From a virus, in IMG/VR virus record IMGVR_UViG_3300035199_000310, positions 1 to 41,525 of that record: DNA of 41,525 nt. One strand, written 5' to 3'. Positions 21,301 to 31,400 of this stretch are shown here, piece by piece. The position numbers and the translations under genes are program-made. The notes beneath the pieces were generated by a model that was not told the DNA's origin, did not search any database, and saw nothing but the letters and a program-made list of their open reading frames with translations. Numbering within the stretch: the first letter of the stretch is position 1; each line of letters starts with the position of its first letter.

Positions 21301-24233
21301 GCCTCAAAACGCATATCCAGCTCCTTACCTGGACGGGTTTCGCCGAGTATATTGGGCTCTTTAAGTCTATTCTCCGCCGTAAATAGGCGCTGTTTATGGG
21401 CCTGATTAAGATAGCGATAGTCAATCGCGTTACCTATTTTAGCTAGCTCTTCGTAAGCGGGCATGATCGCGGCAGGCTTAACGCCTGACCACGCAGCCAG
21501 TTCTCTTTCGTCAAAGAGAGTTCCGCTACCTCTGAGGATCTTACGCGCCTCGGGGCTAAGCTCTTTCCTGAGAGCCGCTAATTTACCTACTGGTATATCT
21601 TGGTGTGTTAGAGTTGTAATCTTCTTCAACTGCTCCGGGGTCATGGCCGCGACATCGGTACCAAAAGATGCGCGCCATTTCGAGCTAACGTCAGAGTCCA
21701 ACCACTGCCTAGACTTTTGCATAGCCTCCGAGATAGTTTTGAAAGACCACCCCGCCCGCTCAAAGTCCGTCAGCTCTAGGACAGAGGCTTCAAGTCGGGC
21801 ACCTTGGCTGGGTACAACTCGATAGCCACCTTCGATTGCTTCAATTTCCAAGCCAAAATGAGTTAGCGCGTTAGACGCCTGCGGTTGTGTCCACTTTTTT
21901 CGGGAAGCCGCCCACACAGGATAGCGCGTGGGTGAAGAGCTACGGGTGATGCGGCGAGCCTGACCTCGTCCGGTACGGTTAAACGCCTCCAAAGCTTCTT
22001 CCATAGTTAAATTATTGTTTTTACGAAAGGTGCGTAGATCCGACGCCGCGTCTGAATTATTGGCATAATCAAGAATTTCTTGTGGGGTATACTTACGTCT
22101 ATTTCTACTATTGTTTCGGATATCGTCTAGCGACTGGAGCAACTGGTCGTCGGTAAGCTCGCCGACCGGCGTATCCTGAAAGCGCCCGCCTTGTAGGGAA
22201 TGCTTGTTGTAGCGGCGGCGCATCCGAAATTTTTGCTGGGGCGTAAATACCTTAATAGCAGCGTTCTTACCCAACTCCAACATACGATCAAAGGTAGCTG
22301 AGATACCTTGCTCTTCAAGCCTAGGAAGAAACTCAAATACGTTTCGATTTAGAACATCGGTCAAGCGCTGTGTCGTCTCGTCTTTGACATCCTTAGAGGT
22401 CAAAAGCCGCTTCATTGTGGACATAATCTGTGAGTGGCGCTCGGTGTAGTCTTGCCAGCCCTGTGCCACCTGTAGTGCATTAGTAGAATTTACACGGCTA
22501 AGTTTAAGTGATTCTACCAACTCAACGTGATGAGTAGTAAGCTCCGCCATATAGCCCATGACGGTCTCGACATCGTCCGAACTCCAAGTTTTCATTGCAG
22601 GGTCTTTTAATATCTGTTTCTGTACTTGATAAAACATTTTTGCAAATTGAGTTACTTGTTCGGCGCCCTGCGATGTATTTACAAGAAACTTCTGCATCGC
22701 CTCCTGTGCGTGCCGCGTCTCTTGTCCTGTATGGAAAATGTTATTGACCAGCTTACGGGCCGAGACACCAGCGTTAAACGTAGCTTCAGCGAGTGGCTCG
22801 GTGAGACTAGACAGCTCCCCTCGTTGGTCTAGCAGCTTTGCCGCCTTGGCATCGACATCCAGGAAGGACAAGGTCGCGTCGTACTGCCCACTACGAATCA
22901 ACTCACGCGCCTGCTCACCCTGCGCGGCTGCGTTATTCAACTTCTTCCTTAATTGGTTTCTGAAGCCTTCGGGAGTAGTTGGAATCTTGACGCCTGCGGC
23001 GTTTGCTGTATCTACACCACTAAGACGCGCCCAAATCTGCTCCATAGTATCGTCTGAATTACTGATGCCCCGCATTGTTTTCATAAAGGCGGTCTCAATA
23101 GGCTCGCCCGGCTTTAGCGCCCGCAACCGCTCCTCAAACGTATCCATGATTTTATCGGGAGTGCGTAGAGCAATTTGGTGGGAGATGTCACCGCCCCCCG
23201 TATCCGCGTTTGCCCAGTGGCGGATCGTATTGAAATCCTTTTCAGTGTAAGCCTTTCGCGCCTCTCGAATAGCCGTCCTGGCTTCGGCGCCAACCGCCCA
23301 GCCGCCCGCGAACTGGCGCAGCGGAGCGCTTGCCTCCTTCAAGAAGCGCCCCACAACAGGGATGCCCGCGACAGTACGGGTCAGATAGCTGGAAACAGCG
23401 CTATCACCGGCTCGTTGCTTACCCGCCTTTAAAAGCTGCCACCAACTCTGGTGCTCGCCGGGGATATGGATACGAGCGCCTAGTGTGGCTAGACCTGGGA
23501 GGCCAAGAGCGAGCTTGCGATGGCCCTCACTCTTCAGCAGCTCGCGGACAGGGCGACTCATCTGCTCAGCGCTGAGATTGCCAATTAGTTTTTCTGCCTT
23601 ATTGAGACCGCGTAGCTGCGAACCAGCATTCTTATACTTATGTGGGCTGCCTCTAACATTTCGCCTGGCGTGCTCGATAACACCGAGCATGTCTTGACCC
23701 GTTAAGGTTGATACGAAATCTTCCGTACTACTAAAGGTTCTAGGCTTTTGGGAGGGCTTTGCGCCCTGGTATTGTTTCAGATTTCGGCGCGCCACATCAC
23801 CGATAGCAGGTGTCGGAATCGGCAGGTCAAAGCGGCCCTCTGCCTTTGAAGCGGCCTTGACTATCCGCGTAATCGACGACATCTTGGCAGCCTGATTGAT
23901 TCCTTTGACGCCCTTGCCCAAGGTGCTCAGGCCACCCGTTAGGTAGGTGAGCGGATCGGACAAGACGGCAGCGCCGATCTCACTCTTCCAGCCGGTGTCT
24001 CCTGGCTTAATGCCGAACATAGTTTCGGCCATATAGTCCGGCATCACATCTTCTTTGTGATCGTCGAACCAGCCCAGCAAAGGTACGTTGGCGAAATCTA
24101 GCAGACCCTTCTCACTGAAGAGGTCAACGTCATCCTCTTTCAGCGCCCGGAGAATACGCCAAAGAACCTGCTGCGGCAGGCCAATAGAGGAGTTGAAGAT
24201 GCGGTCAATAAGCCCCGCTTGCTGGGAAGCCAT
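18393..24233 (-). CDS. Giant internal virion (ejection) protein, 1946 aa
   Basis: At about 5.8 kb this is the largest gene. AGGGG precedes the ATG. It is rich in helical, charged segments throughout, with hydrophobic stretches near the N-terminus (about 85-125) and in the last 600 residues. A conserved-looking block at about 1690-1705 (LYYSFPRHYMPWAWSKF), after NVLKRVF, resembles a C-terminal motif seen in large podoviral ejection proteins. By position (last virion gene, after two other internal proteins) it corresponds to T7 gp16-like proteins, but no transglycosylase active site was recognised. Confidence 0.75.
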   Translation of the reverse strand: MASQQAGLIDRIFNSSIGLPQQVLWRILRALKEDDVDLFSEKGLLDFANVPLLGWFDDHKEDVMPDYMAETMFGIKPGDTGWKSEIGAAVLSDPLTYLTGGLSTLGKGVKGINQAAKMSSITRIVKAASKAEGRFDLPIPTPAIGDVARRNLKQYQGAKPSQKPRTFSSTEDFVSTLTGQDMLGVIEHARRNVRGSPHKYKNAGSQLRGLNKAEKLIGNLSAEQMSRPVRELLKSEGHRKLALGLPGLATLGARIHIPGEHQSWWQLLKAGKQRAGDSAVSSYLTRTVAGIPVVGRFLKEASAPLRQFAGGWAVGAEARTAIREARKAYTEKDFNTIRHWANADTGGGDISHQIALRTPDKIMDTFEERLRALKPGEPIETAFMKTMRGISNSDDTMEQIWARLSGVDTANAAGVKIPTTPEGFRNQLRKKLNNAAAQGEQARELIRSGQYDATLSFLDVDAKAAKLLDQRGELSSLTEPLAEATFNAGVSARKLVNNIFHTGQETRHAQEAMQKFLVNTSQGAEQVTQFAKMFYQVQKQILKDPAMKTWSSDDVETVMGYMAELTTHHVELVESLKLSRVNSTNALQVAQGWQDYTERHSQIMSTMKRLLTSKDVKDETTQRLTDVLNRNVFEFLPRLEEQGISATFDRMLELGKNAAIKVFTPQQKFRMRRRYNKHSLQGGRFQDTPVGELTDDQLLQSLDDIRNNSRNRRKYTPQEILDYANNSDAASDLRTFRKNNNLTMEEALEAFNRTGRGQARRITRSSSPTRYPVWAASRKKWTQPQASNALTHFGLEIEAIEGGYRVVPSQGARLEASVLELTDFERAGWSFKTISEAMQKSRQWLDSDVSSKWRASFGTDVAAMTPEQLKKITTLTHQDIPVGKLAALRKELSPEARKILRGSGTLFDERELAAWSGVKPAAIMPAYEELAKIGNAIDYRYLNQAHKQRLFTAENRLKEPNILGETRPGKELDMRFEAANVPRLEPQKPSPVEFQRAENLFLDDLTETAGLVQSPLVRKQLSDWAQAYGSASINLKEMVKWLNMHKHKDVVPDIPPEILESISESLTMMGGEINKMVLANMPEPLTKMLQGMRHVSKNIFVAARRSGQYVPGSPIGYVGRYFNTASSQVVARVLGSMDHDELGNQILMRLTDKSSSHFARHHDSMSIETLNDVHESLRQIIAGQQPKHLADLPEEVLQGGGAGTPMRQWFNDLDEIMQKEGLVVKGVRKKLKWTGKRLVEDPILNTLTRLANANNNDSLEKYFEAFLKAGTTADGDILAFGGKVVAVLDDAGNPIKPAYMSDEVVYKDLPEGRRQATVTRQAKFLKAGKPAYVLVEASDGRQLKIPAAMDMETGFGFLQLGKPSTNLGDVLPTAAQSFVRASVRSDLDRKFSKASDMMQVPYGTSGNIYDLVGQHVVYGAKNIILGATKTAAQTIQVTPAAWRNFDSINYMIKSFQTVFRVPFHVANLASGVFQASMAGVSPKNLIVSYIDTFKLLWGDTNFIRHADIMPDLMGIPASEFRGGIRMARLTAMNAVKRGGAVMDQATAKEFQAYGIDRVPDMFLPLPDGGELAMSDFLREAADRGLYGTFASSLSRGSRTVPDILVKLKMEALDDKEVHRAGHRGLAKLIRTFGGEPGELREVSEAINRTSTALGLVREGHSLGRAIEITKNAHVPYERLTPTERNVLKRVFLYYSFPRHYMPWAWSKFMEDPSKLSVLANTIKQKKLISTDEGRAHLKLGDYRLDVGRLNANMEATMMIGAFADNLALPIGRGVGMGDSHMHPYDPNVMTNQITDAGLTSFGGLASILGGGVRFIPQGGRTGMAKPDTWNDARTAIWPIKLALIAAKSAGADFGLPSKEEQSPYVDYTPMEKRMADTDFGLGVRKVRHKAEVIHAYHNYKSLVRKLELKAAATDDPVIKQKYMQNVQMLATTLRGMVANHQEQALE

Positions 24234-24236
24234 GTA

Positions 24237-27200
24237 CTATCCCCTATTATCCAGCTCGGCCAGGAGCTTAGCTATATTGTATACTACAGAGCTAGTAGAA
24301 GCGTCTAACGAAGCATACTCATCGGCTGGAATTTTAAGCACTTCGAGTAGCTTAGGGTCGGCGCCCTCCAGGTTGTGGTGCGGCCAACGCCGCGACGTAG
24401 ACAAAAGGCCCACATCCTCCTGCCACCTATCTAGCGTTTTGCCGAAGCGGCGATTAAAGGCGAGGGCGTTAGAACTCATACCAATAATTTCTTTAGTAGT
24501 TCCGATACCTCTCATCCAGTCAAGCAATATGTCTGTAGCGCCCGACACAGTGTCTGCGTTCTCCATCGCTTTGGCTACCGACTGAATAGCCGATTGCTGT
24601 TCTATACCTGTAACCATTGCTAGTGTTTGCCCTAGCTCCGCAGCCTTACCAATTAAGTTAGCTGCCATTATTTCTGGTGTCGGTGTAGTTCTATGATTTC
24701 GCCCCAAAATAACGTGGCCTATATGTCTAAACATCCCCTCAATGAAAGGGCCTGCTTCACGAGCAGCAGTCGCATCCGCTGTCAAGGTACCGAGCGCATC
24801 TTCCCACTGATCGTTCATGTCTGATATCATTGAATCAGAAACAGTAATCTCCGGGGTGTTGGGCCTAAGATCGTGATCAACAGGCTTTCCGCGCATATCC
24901 TGCGTGACGCTTGACCAACTGCGATACTTACTCTTTAAAGCTCTTAGCCTAGCATCTAGTGTGTCTGCACTAGCTAGAGGAGAATCGGCCCGAGTAGTAT
25001 CAAATACCTCCGGGCCAGTCGTACTCACAGATGGAACTTGAGGGATCACATCTCCTGTAAGCCTCTCCATAGGAATCCCTGTACCTGTAATTTGATGTAT
25101 CTCTCCCGGAATAGGCACTCCTCCAATAAACGTATCCTGTAATTCTTCCTCAGTCATACCTCGAACAAGGTCTTGAATTCGATTCAATGCCGCTCGATCA
25201 CCGGGGTCTTCCTCAGTAGATACATCGAAGTTCGATATAAGGTGAAAACCAATGCGCAATGCGCGGCTTTTTAGGTGCGCGTTAATCTGTTCCTGTGTTG
25301 CGCCTCTTCGCGCGCCAAATACCTTTCCCTTGCCAACCGCCTTCTCCTGGAAGGGCCTTAGTAGGTCTAAGCCTGTTCTCTCGGGGTAGGTCAAATCTTC
25401 TCTGGTTAATTCGCTCCCCTGTATTTGCCCGAAATTACGAATAAGCTGCTGCCAGGGTTGTGTATATTCAGTGCCTGTAGTACCTGTTTCTCCGAGTAGC
25501 CTCTCTATTCTAGAGAGGGCATCGCCCAAAGTTACCGAATCCAAACCAAATATCGCACGATTTCTCCAGGGAGAGCTGGAATGAAACTGGGACCAAAGCT
25601 CGATTAGCTCCTCACCACTAATATTTCCCTTGGTGGTGGCAGGAAAGCGGTCCCCCTCTCCAACTCCCCAATCCTCTCTAGGCGTATCGGCTATAAAAAG
25701 GGATAGGGGGTCAGTGGATGCGGTAGATTCTATGATGGGATTTATTCCAGCGCCACGCTCCAACGCTCTTGTACGCGCATCTGGGTCAAGGGAGGAACTC
25801 CGCTCATCTACACGAGTGAACTCATGCAATCCCTTGAGCCCACCTTCAAACACTGTGCGCCCAGGATCAGCGGTTGGCGTACCATAAATTTTATTTATTG
25901 CGGCATCTTTTAACTCCTTTTGGAAGGTTTCCAACGCGCCCGCTTGTCCCGCAGTATAGGTAGACCCTCCAGGGCCGGGCTTGTACAACTGGTCGATGCG
26001 TGTTCGCGCCATAGACCAGAGATCATCAGGCTCCGTTGACACCAAAGAAGAACCTGGATTAGTAGCAAGATTCACAAAGAAGTCTTGGATGCTCTGATCG
26101 CCCAAGAGTTTCTCGTAGTCCACGATATATTGAGGTGTCCTAAGTTTGGCTTGATCAAAGCCTTGATACGATTTGAGTACGGAGTTGATGCCCGAAGCGG
26201 GGAGGGCTTGGCCGTCTATAGTCGTCGCGAACCTTCCCCACTTATCTTGGCTCTTACTAATACTTTCAAATAGACCCTTCATCTGTCCGGGGGTCGCATG
26301 CGTAGAGAGTGAGGTAAGAAAACGCTGGACATCATTTACATACTTTTTTTTCTGTTGCCCGGCAGCGTAGCTCTGAACTAATTGGGTTGTATCGACATTA
26401 CTGAGCGCCTTCAGGTGCCTTTGAATCTCATCATGTTTCCCCGCCGTCGCTGTGTTTACCCCGCCTTGTAGCGCGTAAATCATATCTACGGTGTCAAAAT
26501 CTATGCCCCCACCCTTCGCCTCTGGAAGTTCGCGTTGAGCCTGAATGAATTTGACCGCTTCAAGTACGGGGGCGAAGTCTTCACCTTGTGATTCAATAAA
26601 TTCCGTAAACTCGCCGAGGGGTAATTTTTCTTTGATGAAATTTACTGCATTAAAAGTATTATCCGAACGATTAACAGCAATCTGACCGCCTTCTGAGCGT
26701 ATAATGGCGTCAATTTCCTGTCGAGTACGGTCAGAATCTACTATTTCATTAAAGGGCAGGTTCCCTTCCTGTATATCCGTCGGCAGATCGGCCCCCGCGA
26801 CTATGGTCAACCAAGTTCCCTCATCCCTAAATGCGACATTACCGAGACGCTCAAGATTGCCTCGAATTACCTCCACTTTACCCTGAACTATCGGAGATTT
26901 GCTAAATAGATCGGGATACTGTTCCTCTAATTTACCTAGCTCTACGCGCATTTGTTGTACCTCATCCATCGTAACTTTTGCTTGGTTATGGCGATCACCG
27001 GGCAGATATTGACTTTTTTCTGGGTTCATATATTCTTCGTGCTGCTTTTCAATCAATTCCACCTGGCCTTCAATCCTATCTGAATGGACTCCAAAGCTCT
27101 CGAACCTCTCTCCAAGGTCGATCGTAAAATCTAGTCTCCGCTGGCCAACTGGCAACGCACGGTATTGTGCACCAACACCATGACTTTCTGCAAAATTAGA

Positions 27201-27665
27201 TTGGAGAGTACCTGCTTCAACCTGCTGCATAAACATACTTGGTTTCAAATCATTTTTAGCAGCCATCCAACCTAAGGCTTCATTAGGTGTCTCAGGGTCG
27301 GCACCGAGGCCAGCGATATATGTCATGCGAAGTGGCGTACCGCCCATATTAAGCGCCGCCATGTGATTCGCTTCACTCGCGCGCCTAGTTCTACCTATGG
27401 TTGCATCTAGCTCGCGCTGGTGCATGTCCCGCTCATGCTCGCGCTGCGACTCATCCCGCTCTAGCTGGCGGGAATGCGCGTCTCGCTTCTCGCGCGATTC
27501 CCATTCTTGGGACATGGCGAGATTCTGCTTATCCGCAATCTTATTGACAAAATTAGTCATAGCCTGAGGGCCGCCCGCGCCCAAAGCGCCAGCGATGCCG
27601 CCGGTATAACTCATTGCCTTTATCACAGGCGCCCAGTCAAAACCACCTTCAGTTTTAGCGGCCAT
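24237..27665 (-). CDS. Large internal virion protein, 1142 aa
   Basis: The start is probably ATG 27665 (MAAKTEGGFDW); frames upstream, including ATG 27683, lack a clear ribosome site, and the longest frame overlaps the preceding gene. It has a short hydrophobic segment near residues 14-30, then a long charged coiled coil (REKRDAHSRQLERDESQ... ). The rest is mostly helical and polar. Its neighbours are the 261-aa and 1946-aa internal proteins, giving a 14-15-16-like trio of a podovirus core. No enzyme motif was found. Confidence 0.75.
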   Translation of the reverse strand: MAAKTEGGFDWAPVIKAMSYTGGIAGALGAGGPQAMTNFVNKIADKQNLAMSQEWESREKRDAHSRQLERDESQREHERDMHQRELDATIGRTRRASEANHMAALNMGGTPLRMTYIAGLGADPETPNEALGWMAAKNDLKPSMFMQQVEAGTLQSNFAESHGVGAQYRALPVGQRRLDFTIDLGERFESFGVHSDRIEGQVELIEKQHEEYMNPEKSQYLPGDRHNQAKVTMDEVQQMRVELGKLEEQYPDLFSKSPIVQGKVEVIRGNLERLGNVAFRDEGTWLTIVAGADLPTDIQEGNLPFNEIVDSDRTRQEIDAIIRSEGGQIAVNRSDNTFNAVNFIKEKLPLGEFTEFIESQGEDFAPVLEAVKFIQAQRELPEAKGGGIDFDTVDMIYALQGGVNTATAGKHDEIQRHLKALSNVDTTQLVQSYAAGQQKKKYVNDVQRFLTSLSTHATPGQMKGLFESISKSQDKWGRFATTIDGQALPASGINSVLKSYQGFDQAKLRTPQYIVDYEKLLGDQSIQDFFVNLATNPGSSLVSTEPDDLWSMARTRIDQLYKPGPGGSTYTAGQAGALETFQKELKDAAINKIYGTPTADPGRTVFEGGLKGLHEFTRVDERSSSLDPDARTRALERGAGINPIIESTASTDPLSLFIADTPREDWGVGEGDRFPATTKGNISGEELIELWSQFHSSSPWRNRAIFGLDSVTLGDALSRIERLLGETGTTGTEYTQPWQQLIRNFGQIQGSELTREDLTYPERTGLDLLRPFQEKAVGKGKVFGARRGATQEQINAHLKSRALRIGFHLISNFDVSTEEDPGDRAALNRIQDLVRGMTEEELQDTFIGGVPIPGEIHQITGTGIPMERLTGDVIPQVPSVSTTGPEVFDTTRADSPLASADTLDARLRALKSKYRSWSSVTQDMRGKPVDHDLRPNTPEITVSDSMISDMNDQWEDALGTLTADATAAREAGPFIEGMFRHIGHVILGRNHRTTPTPEIMAANLIGKAAELGQTLAMVTGIEQQSAIQSVAKAMENADTVSGATDILLDWMRGIGTTKEIIGMSSNALAFNRRFGKTLDRWQEDVGLLSTSRRWPHHNLEGADPKLLEVLKIPADEYASLDASTSSVVYNIAKLLAELDNRG

Positions 27666-27676
27666 AGTTAGCTCAT

Positions 27677-28462
27677 CTACCATCCATGAACAGGAGACGG
27701 ATTCTGTTGATTCATCCAACCAGGTCGATTCCACTGCGGTATACCGAATGGATCCGGATCCCATCCAACCTGACTAGCCGTCATCGGGCCAGTCGAAGTT
27801 GTGGGCGCAGCTCCAGATGGAGGTTTATACGTTGCAGGCATAACACCCGGATCAGGATCCGGCGTACCGCTCTTCGCAGCCTCACTAGCGGCCAGCGACA
27901 TACCTTGAGCAGCGGCACCGAGCATCTGCGCGCCTGAGTCACCCGCCTCGAAGTCCATCTTCTGTGCGGTGGTCATCATCCGACCGTACTCCATGCCGCC
28001 CGCCTTCAGTATGTCATTCACTTGTGCCTGTGTACGCTCCGCACCTTGAAAGATCATCTGTGACATTTTGCCATAATGTTCCATACGCATTGATTCACGG
28101 CCAAGATACTGCTGGAGGCTGCCGCCAAAGACTGCATTGCGGTAGTCTTCCGGCAATCTACCCAACTGACGGCGCCGCTGGGCCAGTTCAAAGCCCTTGC
28201 GCTGCTGTAGCTGAGCGACCTTAGCGGCTTGGTGAAATGCTGGGAGGTCCAGGTCGCGCAATGTACGCATCGTGTCGATTTCACGGTTAAGTGTTCGTTG
28301 CGTATGCTTAGCAATCTTAATAAAATATTCGCGCTGTTCTCGGGCAGCCCTACGAGCCTTTCTAGCCTGCCTCTTCTTGCTCCGCGAACTCAGGTAAGCG
28401 CTGGCCATGCCAGCCGCCATCGAACCTCCTGATAGTAGTGCTCCCGCTAGCTGCGCTGACAT
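27677..28462 (-). CDS. Small internal virion protein (gp14-like)
   Basis: The 261-aa product opens with a Gly/Ala-rich hydrophobic helix (about 3-25, LAGALLSGGSMAAGMASAY). A very basic segment follows (KKRQARKARRAAREQREY), then long helices and a Pro-rich C-terminus. This matches the layout of podoviral core proteins of the gp14 type that enter the membrane at infection. It precedes the two larger internal proteins in transcription order. Confidence 0.7.
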   Translation of the reverse strand: MSAQLAGALLSGGSMAAGMASAYLSSRSKKRQARKARRAAREQREYFIKIAKHTQRTLNREIDTMRTLRDLDLPAFHQAAKVAQLQQRKGFELAQRRRQLGRLPEDYRNAVFGGSLQQYLGRESMRMEHYGKMSQMIFQGAERTQAQVNDILKAGGMEYGRMMTTAQKMDFEAGDSGAQMLGAAAQGMSLAASEAAKSGTPDPDPGVMPATYKPPSGAAPTTSTGPMTASQVGWDPDPFGIPQWNRPGWMNQQNPSPVHGW

Positions 28463-28463
28463 A

Positions 28464-31400
28464 CTAAGTCTCCCCCGGATCAGAGGTATAGTTTAGTTCT
28501 AGTTCAGTGAGTCCCACTGCTCCCCCAGATCCGTCAGTCGGTTTTGTAGAATAAACGAGGATTCGTTCGAGTCGCTGTCGGTTGGCAAGTCCCCATCGAG
28601 CTGAGCCTGCTCCACCAGAAGCATTGACAATATTAGTCGGTTTAGACTCAGCACTAGCGAAGCCAGTTCGATCAGCGGGGTCTTTGGCGAAATCTGAAGT
28701 ATCAAACGCTGCCCACCATCCAGACCCTCGCTCAACTCCAACGTCCACATAGTTCAAGTCTCCGCTAAGGTTAAACTGTCCAGTGTCAATCATGGTACCC
28801 CAATAGCCAACACCGGGATAGAAAGAATATTCCAGGGTATGTGTAGTACCCCCCAAATCTGTAAAAGTCTCGGTGAGGCTAAGGTCTTCCTCGACCTCAA
28901 TTTTCATCCCGGCACTCGACCCAATAACAGTCGCACCCTTAATTGTTACCGTTTGTTTGTAGTGCGGATTATTCGCTGCCGCAGTGGAGTGAGAATCCGC
29001 CACCAAGGTACCGCGCTGCCCAACCTTAAGTCCCGTGATATCGCCGAATGCAATATTAAATGTGTTATCACCATTATGGTAATAACCACTACCTACGGTA
29101 ATGAGTGCAAGGGGACCTTGGGGCGTATCAGATTCTACGTCGTCTTGGAAAACTGTAGAAAGACCAGCAGAAGGATAACCAGAGATGTGAACCCAGGTGT
29201 CTACTCCGTCGATGTCTGTGACCGAGAGTGCGCTGCGATCCTCCACAAACCACTGCTGCCGCGTCAAGTGGTAGCGCAGCGCCAGCCCGGTGCTCTCGTC
29301 GATCACAAAGAGTGAGTTGAGTGCCGACGAGATTGAGAGCCGCGCCGAATCAGGATCAGGGAGCAGATCCAGCACGGGTAGGCCAAGGTCCGCGATCTGG
29401 CCATCGCCCGAGATTCCCCAAAGTGTGCCGTTGTAGGCGTAAGCGATACCCTTCTCGACGACCAGGCAGCGCGGCGAAGCGGCGCCAACGCCGCCCCCAA
29501 GTGTATTCGCCTGCGGCGCGGTTGGGCTACCGTCGATGAAGACGCCCCATGACTTCCCGAGGCAGAGCACGCGCGAATGCCGTGCATCCCGCGAGGCCAG
29601 TTCAACCGCCGCCTCGATCGGGCCGTACTCTCGAACCGGAACATCGTAGGCCATGTGTAGCGGAAAACTCTCCCAGGAGGAGGGCGACTCTGCGAAGAAG
29701 ATGCGCGGCTTATCCTGAACGTAAACGCCCAAGTAGCCGCCCCACTCAAAGACACCTCGGGGATTACTAGGCAGCAAACCTGTCTGGGCATCTAGCTTAC
29801 CGCCGAGCGTCTCGTCCCCAGCGGTGTCGATATAAGAAGTAGTGCCACGAGGAATTTCGGTCAACCAGTAAAGCGGGGCGCTTCGGCAGGCTCGCCAAGC
29901 GTCAGGGACTCCGTTAGGATTGGAGTTTCCATTCGGGAACTCTTCTACAACAGGCACAACCTGTGAGCGGAAAATCTGGATACCGCGAATCGACGACATA
30001 GGTGGTGTCGGGAACGGGATGAAGAAGGCCGTACCAGGATCGTCGAAGTCATCCTTAACTACGGCCCCCTGGTAGATAGAAACCGCATCCGTTCTTTGTT
30101 GCTTATCCCCTGTACCATCTCCATCAGAGTCCATCACGCCCAACTGATCCATTGTCGTTTGATTATCAGGATCGTCCACATCTAATTTCATAAAGCGTAG
30201 GTAATACCAGAGCTTATCCCAAAGGTTTGGTGGGATTCTACTAGAGAGGTAGGGGCCGAAAGCGTTTGCGCCGCCACCACCTCCCGCTGCGGTGTAATAC
30301 TCGCCATCCCAAAGACGCGCCTCTGCAATCTCTACTTCGTACTTCTGGTCCAGACCAGGGAGTCCGCCAAGCGTAAATAGCCCCCGAGTAAAGACTGATA
30401 TACCAGGAGTGGCATTCGCTGCAATACCAGAGAGAGAAGTATCAGCGTCAAAAAGGCTGCCCCAATCGCCTGTATTCCCATCCAAGAATATACGCTCAAG
30501 CCATACGTCAAAATTCGCTGCCGTGCCTGGATTGGGTATATGATGATAATATAGTGTAATCCAAGTCCATTGCTTTAGGTCAATCACATTTGCGAATTCA
30601 TCGAAAGTTAATACACCAGAGCCGTCGTACCACCTCTTCTCGGCGATCTCGACTTTAGGCTTTTTACCTACCCCAATACTAAGAGAGCCCTCATTTCGAG
30701 AAGACCAGTTGATCCACAACGGAACTTTTCTTAGATCGGTAACCGTCCAAGTGTCGGGGTCAGTACCAGCATTAGCGGTCATATTCCAGCCATAGGCCAA
30801 GATCGGTGAATTATCGAGACCCACGTTCAGAACAACCGGCGCCTCAAATTTGCCAGCATAATTATAGTACACTGCCCGCAGATTTTGGGGGTAGTCCCAG
30901 CCGCCGGTAACTTTTTCCAAACTTGAGTCAGGGCAGAAAGCCGTATCTACCTCTAACCTATCTTTAAGGCCCCCATGCTCACGCGCAGCCATGCGCTCCA
31001 AGCCGCGTGTAGCCATGAGCGGTAGGATGACATCCTTTCGCCACATGCGTCCGTGGTACATAACCCCGCCGGGTACAACAACTCCATTGGACAAAGTAGA
31101 GTCGCCGCAGAAAGCCCTTACCGCCCCAAATGCAAAGGTATCTCCACCAGGACCATCAGTTCTCTTACTAGTAAGAGTATCAAGCACTACTCCCTCATGC
31201 CGACACCCACCCCATACAACATGGTCTCGGGCGCCCGCTGAAGGATAATCAGTCCAGAAGCGAGGTTTAATTATTTCAACATCAGTAGTACCCGGCCATC
31301 GTGCCCAACCATCGTTATTAGTAACATGCCGGTTCCTATCAAAAATACTAATTATAAGATCCTCGCCCTGTGGGTCGGCATGATTACTACCGCCACGACG

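Noticed and set aside
27666-27764. Longer N-terminus for the 1142-aa virion protein
   Set aside because: The extra residues overlap the 261-aa gene and look unselected; internal ATGs give a normal junction.
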